Source: Gemmatimonadota bacterium
GTDB lineage: Bacteria > Gemmatimonadota > Gemmatimonadetes > Gemmatimonadales > Gemmatimonadaceae
Length of the DNA: 6,100 nucleotides
Reading direction: 5' to 3'
NCBI GenBank assembly: GCA_028287205.1
Contig: JAQBQC010000452.1
Location: 1 to 6,100, forward strand
This document shows, piece after piece, positions 1-5,993 of this stretch. The first letter of the stretch is position 1, and each line of letters begins with the position of its first letter. The notes beneath the pieces were generated by a model. It was not told the DNA's origin. It searched no databases and saw only the letters and a program-made list of their open reading frames with translations. The position numbers and the translations under genes are program-made.

Positions 1-77
1 GCGATGAAGAGCCAGCCCGCGCGGCCGGCGCGCCATTCCGGTGTCTTTGCCGCGATCTGCGCTCGTGCACCGCTCAC
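1..77 (-). CDS. Sugar ABC transporter permease, MalF type (N-terminal fragment, cut by window edge)
   Basis: Only the first 25 codons are present; the gene runs off the window at position 1. It starts with GTG at 77-75, and this codon overlaps the TGA stop of the solute-binding protein (GTGA, 4 bases shared), a usual arrangement for coupled ABC operon genes. A GGTGA element about 7 bases upstream can serve as ribosome binding site. The translation begins MSGARAQIAAK and continues into WRAGRAGWLFIA, the polar stretch and start of the first membrane helix seen at the N-terminus of MalF/UgpA-type permeases (often followed by PAL). As a family, these inner-membrane proteins pair with a second permease and an ATPase to import sugars. 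The identification combines the short motif with the position directly after a binding protein. Other short frames here lack a coupled start and the GWLFIA motif. Confidence 0.75.
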   Translation of the reverse strand, partial: MSGARAQIAAKTPEWRAGRAGWLFI

Positions 78-1390
78 TGGATCTTCACCACGGCGGCCGA
101 GTCGCGCGAAGGGTGCGCGACTCGCGCGAGAATCCATCGGCGCTTCTCGAGAATGCGATCGACCTGGGCATCGAGCTGCGCGAGGGCGCGATCGGTGGAG
201 AGTCCGCCGCGGATCGAACGCTCCGAGATGTCGATGATCTTCGACGTGAGAAACTCCCACTCGGGGACCTTCGGCGTCGGGCGCACGCGCTGGAGCTGCG
301 TGTAGAACGCGACGAGATACCGGTCTCCCGCGAGCGACGAATCCTGCCACGCGTCGATCTGCGCCGGGAGGTCGCCGGTGAGATGGTAGAAGCGGCGCTG
401 GATGTCGGCGCGCGACAAAAACTCGATGAGCTCCCACGCTTCCTTCGGATGCGCGGACCCCTTGAACACGACGAGGCTCGAGCCGCCGGCGTTCGACATA
501 CCCGACGGGGCGCCGGTGGGGCCGGGGAGTGGAGCGGTCGCCCACGACTTCTGCATGTCGGGCGGGAGGCGGCGCTCGAACTCGCCGATATTCCACGGGC
601 CGGTGATCCACATCGCGAAGGTGCCGCGCGCGAACTCCTGATAGGGATTCGCGATGTCGTTGTTGCCGGCGACCGGCGCGAGCCCGTCGCGAAAGAGCTT
701 GATGTAGAACTCGTACGCGTCGCGGAATGCCGGCTCCTCGAAGGCGCCGTAGCGCCCACCGTCCTTCAGCAGCGGCGACTGGTTCTGCAGTCCGAGCACG
801 ACGGGCTGCATCCACTCGTTCGTTGGCAGGAAGATCGCCCACTGCCGCGTGCCCGCCTTCCTCTGGATCGCCTGCATCGCGTCGCGCCATCCGGCCCACG
901 ACTGTGGCATCGAGTCGTAGCCCGCCGCGGCGAGAATGTCCTTTCTATAGAAGAGCACGCGCGTGTCGACGTACCATGGAATCGCGTAGATCGTGTCGTT
1001 GAGCACGTTCGTCGCCCAGATGCCCGGGAAGACGCGCGATGCCTTCACGATCGCGGACTGCGCGACGTACCGATCGAGCGGAAGAATCGCGTCGACCGCC
1101 TGGAGCTCGGGCACCCACGTATTGCCGAGCTGCGCGAGATCGGGAGTGACGTTGCCGACGAAGGCGGTGAGGAGCTTCTCGTGCGCGGCGGTCCACGGAA
1201 TCTGCTGCACGCGCACATCGACATTGGGATGCTGCTGCTCGAACTCGCGCACGAGCTGCTGTACGTTCTCCCCTTCGGCGCCCATGGCCCAGAATCGGAG
1301 CGTGATGCGCTGCTCGCGCGCGTCCGCCCCGCGGCAGGCGGTGAGCGCGCACGCGACGAGGATCGCTCGGGCCGCGCGCCTGCGCAGCAT
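74..1390 (-). CDS. Extracellular solute-binding lipoprotein of a sugar ABC transporter (MalE/UgpB-like, SBP_bac_1 type)
   Basis: A 438-residue protein of normal length for a family-1 sugar-binding protein. It captures a sugar or oligosaccharide and delivers it to an inner-membrane ABC permease. The N-terminus is a lipoprotein signal: basic MLRRRAAR, a short hydrophobic core, then lipobox L16-T-A-C19, so it is probably anchored through Cys19. The mature part opens with RITLRFWAMGAEGE and a helix ending EFEQQHPNVDV, the usual first strand and helix of the fold. TPDLAQLGNTWVPEL (about 82-96) and YAIPWYVDTRVLFYRKDIL (about 135-153) are typical hinge-region and ligand-lobe motifs. FARGTFAMWITGPWNIGEF lies further on. 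Trp and Tyr residues such as W34, W137 and Y138 are plausible sugar-stacking residues, but this is inferred. The ATG shares one base with the hydrolase stop (TGATG), and the TGA stop overlaps the next permease start, so the three are almost certainly one translational unit. The exact ligand cannot be read from sequence. No transporter ATPase is visible. Confidence 0.93.
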   Translation of the reverse strand: MLRRRAARAILVACALTACRGADAREQRITLRFWAMGAEGENVQQLVREFEQQHPNVDVRVQQIPWTAAHEKLLTAFVGNVTPDLAQLGNTWVPELQAVDAILPLDRYVAQSAIVKASRVFPGIWATNVLNDTIYAIPWYVDTRVLFYRKDILAAAGYDSMPQSWAGWRDAMQAIQRKAGTRQWAIFLPTNEWMQPVVLGLQNQSPLLKDGGRYGAFEEPAFRDAYEFYIKLFRDGLAPVAGNNDIANPYQEFARGTFAMWITGPWNIGEFERRLPPDMQKSWATAPLPGPTGAPSGMSNAGGSSLVVFKGSAHPKEAWELIEFLSRADIQRRFYHLTGDLPAQIDAWQDSSLAGDRYLVAFYTQLQRVRPTPKVPEWEFLTSKIIDISERSIRGGLSTDRALAQLDAQVDRILEKRRWILARVAHPSRDSAAVVKIQ

Positions 1391-2871
1391 CAGTGCGCGC
1401 CCTGGGCCTGCGGGGCCGAGGCGAGCCAGCCGCCGGTGAATCCGGCGCGCTGAAGACCGCGCACGATGTAGGGATTGGTGCGCATCTTCTTCCAGATCAA
1501 CTCGCTGTGATAGTTCTCGAGCATGGCGATGATCGGGCCCTGGTCGATGCCGAGGTAATCGGTGTCGAACCAGCCGACGCCTGGCACGATGCGGCCGGAG
1601 GTGATCGGCGCGCTCACGGTCAGAGTCGGATTGAATGCATCGATGAAGCCGTACTGCTGGAAGAGATTGTCGCCGTATTTCTCGCGCATCGTGACGAGCG
1701 CTTCGATCGAGAGATCCGGCGTGAAGGCGATCGACCCTCCAGCAGCCGTGGGCGCGATCGTTCCGTCGTCACGCGTCTCCGTGAAGTCTGTCCCGCGCGC
1801 GGCGTAGCTGAAGAAATGGCGCGATTTGCCGGCGATCGTCACGTTGCCGTCGAACGGACCATCGCTCGCCGTGAGCCCCCACATGTTCGCAGCGTAGCCG
1901 GTCCACTTGTTCGGATTGTCGGCCGCGTACGCGCGCTGCGCGATCGTGGCGCGGCGGGAGTTCTCGAAGTAGTCGATCCCCTTGCCGCGCATGTAGTCGT
2001 CCTGAATGCCGCGGAAGTCGATCCAGACCTGCGAGTACTGGTGTCCGAAGAGTGGCGCGAAGCCGACGTGCGGCTGCTGGTAGTACGTGCCCCACGCGTA
2101 GGTGCTCGTCCACTTCTGCCAGGCGGCGCTGTCTATCGGGTGAGTGGGAGAGCCGAGGGCGAGGATGTAGACGAGCATCGCCTCATCGAGTCCCTTCCAC
2201 TGATAGCTGTTGAACTGCGCGTTCTCCGGCGTCCATCCCATCGAGATGAGCGGTGGCTGATTCTGGAACCATGCCCAGTCGACGCGACGGTAGATCGAAT
2301 CCGCGTACGCGCGAATGGATGTCTCTGCGGGATCGGCGCCATCGAAGTACGACTGCGCGAAGAGGACGCCGGCGAGAAGGAGCGACGTGTCGACCGACGA
2401 GAGCTCGACGTCCTTGTACCGTATCCCCGTATCCATGTCGAGGAAGTGGTAAAAGAAGCCCTTGTAGCCGGCGACACCGGTGGCTGCTGATCCCTGCGGA
2501 AGCGCGTACATCGTCTGCAGCGTCTGCAGCGTGCGATCGCGCGCCTCGGCGCGACTCACCCAGCCACGCTCGGCGCCGATGGCGTAGGCATTGAGCCCGA
2601 AGCCGACCGCCGCGATGCTCGAGAACGAGTGCGTGGGGTAGCGGTCGGGGATCAGGTGCGTAGTGGGATTCTGTGTATCCCAGAACCAGCGGAAGGTGCG
2701 CTCGCTCACCGTGTCGAGAAACGCGATTGCGCGGGGGGAGGGCGGTGCGGGTGCGGGAGGAAGCGGCGCACTCGCGTCGCTGCTCTGGCACGCGGCAAGG
2801 GCCAGTGCGAGCGCGCACAACGCGCCGCGAAGCACGCGAGCAGAGCGGACATTGCTAGTCGGAATAATCAT
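1390..2871 (-). CDS. Lipoprotein glucoamylase-like glycoside hydrolase (PF10091/COG5368; GH144-like, possible beta-1,2-glucanase)
   Basis: A 493-residue protein from the ATG at 2871; a TTG lies directly before it, but the ATG is preferred. The N-terminus is a lipoprotein signal with lipobox L25-A-A-C28 followed by Gln, so an outer-membrane lipoprotein is likely. A Pro/Ala-rich linker (about 35-46) leads into the catalytic domain. The whole domain resembles the glycoamylase-like family as I remember it: FRWFWDTQNP (about 60-69), GFFYHFLDMDTG (138-149) with ELSSVDTSLLLAGVL, SMGWTPE, EAMLVYILALGSPTHP, FAPLFGHQYSQVWIDFRGIQD (about 271-291), GIDYFENSRRATIAQRAYA, DGTIAPTAAGGSI, and near the end GWFDTDYLGIDQGPI (433-447) and GFTGGW. 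It appears complete and uninterrupted. Characterised members include GH144 endo-beta-1,2-glucanases and related enzymes releasing sophorose or sophoro-oligosaccharides; older annotations say glucoamylase, without support for starch. The acidic residues in the DMDTG, ELSSVD and DYLGIDQGP segments are catalytic candidates, but I cannot assign them. It has no good ribosome binding site and follows a strong hairpin, so it may be expressed below the receptor. Its stop overlaps the binding-protein start. Confidence 0.9.
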   Translation of the reverse strand: MIIPTSNVRSARVLRGALCALALALAACQSSDASAPLPPAPAPPSPRAIAFLDTVSERTFRWFWDTQNPTTHLIPDRYPTHSFSSIAAVGFGLNAYAIGAERGWVSRAEARDRTLQTLQTMYALPQGSAATGVAGYKGFFYHFLDMDTGIRYKDVELSSVDTSLLLAGVLFAQSYFDGADPAETSIRAYADSIYRRVDWAWFQNQPPLISMGWTPENAQFNSYQWKGLDEAMLVYILALGSPTHPIDSAAWQKWTSTYAWGTYYQQPHVGFAPLFGHQYSQVWIDFRGIQDDYMRGKGIDYFENSRRATIAQRAYAADNPNKWTGYAANMWGLTASDGPFDGNVTIAGKSRHFFSYAARGTDFTETRDDGTIAPTAAGGSIAFTPDLSIEALVTMREKYGDNLFQQYGFIDAFNPTLTVSAPITSGRIVPGVGWFDTDYLGIDQGPIIAMLENYHSELIWKKMRTNPYIVRGLQRAGFTGGWLASAPQAQGAH

Positions 2872-2893
2872 CAAGAAAAACTAACGGCGAGGA

Positions 2894-2931
2894 ACAAAGA
2901 GGCGCCGGCCACATGGCCGACGCCCCTTTGT
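2894..2931 (-). terminator. 17-bp hairpin between receptor and hydrolase genes: attenuating terminator or mRNA-processing/stabilising stem
   Basis: The arms are 2894-2910 and 2915-2931, with a 4-base loop at 2911-2914. Read as minus-strand RNA, all 17 positions pair, two of them as G-U wobbles; read as plus-strand RNA the same two positions become A-C mismatches. The stem therefore fits a transcript coming from the receptor gene. It begins 12 bases after the receptor stop. The 3' arm ends in CUUUGU, but a clear run of five U appears only 13 bases later (2880-2876), so it is not a textbook intrinsic terminator. Partial termination, or protection of the receptor mRNA 3' end, would both lower hydrolase and transporter expression relative to the receptor. 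Confidence 0.72.
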
Positions 2932-2943
2932 CCCTACTCGAGG

Positions 2944-5913
2944 TTATTTGAAGCTGTACTGAACGCCGAATTGGAAGCGTCGCGGATCCGTGAGGACGCA
3001 ATTCGCCTTGCCGAAGGCCGGATCGGCTACAGTCGATCCCGGCGTGTCGCCAGGTCCAGCTATACGGGTGTTGAGGCAGCCAAGGTTCTGTGAATTGAAA
3101 GCGTTGAATACGGAAGCCGTAACACCGAACTCGTTGCCTTTGTAGTTCAGGAAATTCTTCTGCAGGCGAAAATCAAACTCCTTCTGCCACGGCGACCGCT
3201 GTTGACCGAGGAAGGTTTGAAGTTGTCCGTTGTTCTCGGTCCGCACGAATTCAATAATCGGGTACGGCACACCAGAGCCCACCGTCATGAAGCCGCTGAA
3301 CTGAATTCCCCACGCATACGGAATGTCTGTGATGAAATTGCCGACAATCTGGTGGCGCTGATCGTTGTCGCTCGGGTGACGCTGATTCGCGCCAAGATCG
3401 AGGTGCGGGAAGCTGAAGTCATCCTGACCCTCCTTCTCCGACTTGGAAAGCGTGTAGGCTACTCCGGCGCCCCAGCCCCAATTGCTCAGCATGCTTTTCT
3501 GATAAGGGCGATCGAGCGAGAGATACATCGCCTTGTACCAGGTGTGCACGTTGTTGTTACCCACGAGCACGTTCCCATACGCTGGCACGTTGTGCGCGAG
3601 GCAACAGTCGTTTGAGGCTGGGTTGTACGTCAGGTTCGCCCACTCGTAGGTGAAGCCGTTGTATCCTCGCGATCCATTGTAGCTGACGCTTCCGTTGAAG
3701 CTGCCGAAGTCGTGACGAAGACCGAGGGACCATTGATATGTCTTGGGCGGCTTCAGATCGTTGGGAACCAGGAAGACTTCCTGTGTTCCGCCGCCTCCAC
3801 TCGCCAGCGCGACGAGCCCCGCGCGCGTAGCGTACTGGGGCTGCCACTGAATTGCGTTGCTGTTGGGATCCGTGACGACGGTGTCGACGAAATTGAAATT
3901 GTAGGAGTGGAACTGCCGCTTGTACGTCTCGTCGAGCGTCGCGTTGAAATTCAGTCGATCGTAGAAAATTCCCACGCTCCCGAATACGGTCGTCTTCGCC
4001 GCCTCGTCGATTGCATAGTTCACGCCGAATCGCGGCTGAATCGCGCCGAGAAAGAGCTTGCGTTGTGAGCCATCGGTGAAGTAACGCGCGGGATCAACGT
4101 CGATGAACAGCGAGTCGCGGTATGTCGTCAGCGAGTCGCGAACAGCCTGCGGTGTTACGAAATTGCGATTGAACATGCCAGTCTCGATATCCCAGCGCAC
4201 TCCGACATTGAACGTGAGGCGAGATGTGGGACTCCAATCGTCCTGCGCGTAGACACCGAACTGATTGTTGTTCTGCTTCAGGAGGCCGTTGCCGATGCCG
4301 AGCTGCGCATTGATCGGATCCTGATAGTTATTCACAGCGTCGAACGTGTATACCGGATTCGTATTCAGCTGCTTGTTGAAGTTGTACTTATCGAAATCGT
4401 TCGAGACACCGAATTTCAGGACGTGCGTGCCCGCCCAATTCCATCCCGTGAACGTAAAATCGTCACGCAAGGTCAGGCGCTTCTGCGTGAGGTCCTGCAA
4501 GGTCGAAGCGCCACCGAAGCGACCGATTTGATTGTACTGGAGCCCGGGCTGATCGAAGTTGAGCGGATCAGTATTCCACTTGAAATACTGGAACGCGGCT
4601 GTCGCTTCATTTGTCCAGCTCGAGCCATAGTACGTGTGCTTGAGCGCTGTCGTGTAGACATCGTTGATTTGATTATTCGCCGCGGAGTACGCCGTCGGTC
4701 CGCCGCCTGCAAAGCCTCCGAAATCGCGAATGTCGGACTCTTTTCGCAGATTGCCGGTGAGCTCGAGCAACTGCTTGTCACTCATGTTGTACGTGAACTT
4801 GGCAAAGCCGAGATTCTCGTGAAACGGCGACTTGTGGGAACTGATGTCGAATGTGCCGATCGCGGGCGGATAAGTCGCGCGGTCGCCGCCGAGCGTAACC
4901 GTTCCCAGGCGATTCTGGAAATTTCCTTCGTAGGTGCCGAAGAAGAAAAGCTTGTCTTTGATGAGAGGCCCGCCTGCACTCGCGCCAACAAGATAGCGGG
5001 AGTAGTCGGGCTTCACGAACGTTGTTGGATTGTCGTGTCGATCCTTGATCTGGAACGTGTCGAGCGCGACGAGACCCTTGTTCTGGTAGTCGAGGAAGGT
5101 GCTTCCCTCCCATGTGTTGCCACCGGACTTCGTGACCGCGGTGATGATTGCGCTCGAAGCCTTCTGATATTCGGCCTTATAGTTGTTCGTGATGACACGA
5201 AATTCCTGAACGGCATTGCGCGGAAAGGGATTGCCACGGCTCGAGTTCTGGCCGGCCACGCCGCCTTTGATGATGTCGTTCTTGTAGCTCTGCCCGTCGA
5301 CAAAGAGATTTACCTGCTCCGCTGGCTGCGCTCCCGCGGTGAACTCCTTGTCCGTGCCGTTGATTTTGTCGGGAGAGACATGCACTCCGGGCGCGAGCGC
5401 TGCGAGATCGAGGATGTTGCGGCTCGAGGTCGGCAGCTGATTGATCTGCGCCTGCGTGACGTTGGTCCCCGCTTCCGTCGATCGCGTCTCGGCTCCGGAT
5501 CCCGTTCCTGTGACGGTCACCTGCGATAGCTGTTGTGCAGCGGCGCCGATCGAGAAGTCATTGCTCAGGACTTGACCCACCTGAACGCGAATCGTGACCG
5601 CCGAAGGATTGAATCCGATGCGGCGCGCAGAGATCGTGTATCTCGCCGGCTGAAGCCCATTCAGCGAGTAGAACCCCTGCGCATTCGACAGCGTGTTTCG
5701 CGTAATGTTGGTGAGGCTGTCGACCGCCGACACTTGGGCATCCGGCACGGGTTGGCCATCCGTACTGCGCACGTATCCGCGCACAGATCCGGTACTCGTC
5801 TGCGCACTCGCGCGCGCAGCTGGAATAAGTGCAACGGCCGCGAGCGCGAAACACGTGAGCACTCGGGCCACGCGATTCCTCACGTGGGTGGTAGAGTCGA
5901 ACCTGAACGACAT
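2944..5913 (-). CDS. TonB-dependent outer-membrane receptor, Oar-like, with carboxypeptidase-regulatory-like N-terminal domain
   Basis: A 989-residue outer-membrane transporter; energy would come from the TonB-ExbBD system. The start is the ATG at 5913-5911, because GGAGGAG lies 9 bases upstream and a standard signal peptide follows: charged n-region, core LTCFALAAVALI, cleavage after A35-S-A37. Residues about 43-123 form a carboxypeptidase-regulatory-like beta-sandwich (GSVRGYVRSTDGQPVPDAQV, then NAQGFYSLNGL and ARRIGF). Residues about 145-263 are the plug (INQLPTSSRNILDLAALAPGV, VNLFVDGQSYKNDI, NAVQEFRVITNNYKAEYQ, ITAVTKSGGN). The rest is the beta-barrel, with GASAGGPLIKDKLFFFGTYEG at 310-330 typical of Oar-like receptors, DQRHQIVGNF at 851-860, and the C-terminal strand RRFQFGVQYSFK. 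C946 and C972 could form a disulfide in the last extracellular loop; C770 and C771 are adjacent. No clear TonB box was found. No SusD partner is present. By eye, base composition is more AT-rich than in the hydrolase and binding-protein genes, partly from Asn/Tyr/Phe/Lys-rich barrel content. The carbohydrate ligand is inferred from neighbours only; peptides or other polymers remain possible. Confidence 0.93.
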   Translation of the reverse strand: MSFRFDSTTHVRNRVARVLTCFALAAVALIPAARASAQTSTGSVRGYVRSTDGQPVPDAQVSAVDSLTNITRNTLSNAQGFYSLNGLQPARYTISARRIGFNPSAVTIRVQVGQVLSNDFSIGAAAQQLSQVTVTGTGSGAETRSTEAGTNVTQAQINQLPTSSRNILDLAALAPGVHVSPDKINGTDKEFTAGAQPAEQVNLFVDGQSYKNDIIKGGVAGQNSSRGNPFPRNAVQEFRVITNNYKAEYQKASSAIITAVTKSGGNTWEGSTFLDYQNKGLVALDTFQIKDRHDNPTTFVKPDYSRYLVGASAGGPLIKDKLFFFGTYEGNFQNRLGTVTLGGDRATYPPAIGTFDISSHKSPFHENLGFAKFTYNMSDKQLLELTGNLRKESDIRDFGGFAGGGPTAYSAANNQINDVYTTALKHTYYGSSWTNEATAAFQYFKWNTDPLNFDQPGLQYNQIGRFGGASTLQDLTQKRLTLRDDFTFTGWNWAGTHVLKFGVSNDFDKYNFNKQLNTNPVYTFDAVNNYQDPINAQLGIGNGLLKQNNNQFGVYAQDDWSPTSRLTFNVGVRWDIETGMFNRNFVTPQAVRDSLTTYRDSLFIDVDPARYFTDGSQRKLFLGAIQPRFGVNYAIDEAAKTTVFGSVGIFYDRLNFNATLDETYKRQFHSYNFNFVDTVVTDPNSNAIQWQPQYATRAGLVALASGGGGTQEVFLVPNDLKPPKTYQWSLGLRHDFGSFNGSVSYNGSRGYNGFTYEWANLTYNPASNDCCLAHNVPAYGNVLVGNNNVHTWYKAMYLSLDRPYQKSMLSNWGWGAGVAYTLSKSEKEGQDDFSFPHLDLGANQRHPSDNDQRHQIVGNFITDIPYAWGIQFSGFMTVGSGVPYPIIEFVRTENNGQLQTFLGQQRSPWQKEFDFRLQKNFLNYKGNEFGVTASVFNAFNSQNLGCLNTRIAGPGDTPGSTVADPAFGKANCVLTDPRRFQFGVQYSFK

Positions 5914-5922
5914 AGTGTGTAT

Positions 5923-5929
5923 CTCCTCC
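5923..5929 (-). promoter_or_regulatory. Strong ribosome binding site of the receptor gene
   Basis: GGAGGAG on the minus strand, 9 bases before the ATG at 5913. It decides the start over the in-frame ATG at 5994 and GTG at 6015. A small 4-bp stem (GGAG at 5929-5926 with CTCC at 5937-5934) overlaps it, which is too weak to claim as a switch. It contrasts with the hydrolase gene, which has no comparable site. Confidence 0.8.
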
Positions 5930-5950
5930 GAATGGAGCCGGGTGACGGGC

Positions 5951-5992
5951 GGAACGAGCGAGGGGCGAACAGGGCGAACGGGACGAGCGAAC
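5951..5992 (-). repeat. Nested direct-repeat cluster in the regulator-receptor spacer (possible operator region)
   Basis: Written on the plus strand, GGRACGAGCGA occurs at 5951-5961 and 5980-5990, 29 bases apart, with one mismatch. Between them GGGCGAAC occurs twice, at 5963-5970 and 5972-5979, 9 bases apart. The order is A-B-B-A. The cluster fills most of the spacer between the LacI-like gene stop and the receptor ribosome binding site, where a repressor or activator could bind. It is not the inverted CG-centred palindrome expected for LacI-family operators, so the regulatory reading is inference. No convincing -35/-10 pair was found in the spacer. Confidence 0.45.
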
Positions 5993-5993
5993 A

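Noticed and set aside
41..1453. Long plus-strand open frame (470 codons) opposite the binding-protein gene
   Set aside because: Arg/Glu/Leu-rich composition with no recognisable motif, fully antisense to a clearly conserved protein; typical shadow of GC-rich codon usage.
1393..2490. Plus-strand open frame (365 codons) opposite the hydrolase gene
   Set aside because: Low-complexity Arg/Val/Glu-rich translation, antisense to a well-supported enzyme, no ribosome binding site or family motif.
2512..2529. Tandem 9-mer CGTCTGCAG in the hydrolase gene
   Set aside because: Encodes a helical LQTLQT repeat in a conserved domain; ordinary coding redundancy.
2872..2874. TTG as hydrolase start
   Set aside because: The adjacent ATG at 2871 gives the same lipoprotein signal with a better start codon; the difference is one residue.
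2629..3093. Plus-strand frame crossing the receptor-hydrolase spacer
   Set aside because: It runs through the hairpin and antisense to both genes, with no recognisable protein features.
4423..5529. Plus-strand open frame (368 codons) opposite the receptor gene
   Set aside because: Antisense shadow of the plug and barrel coding sequence; no domain or plausible start context.
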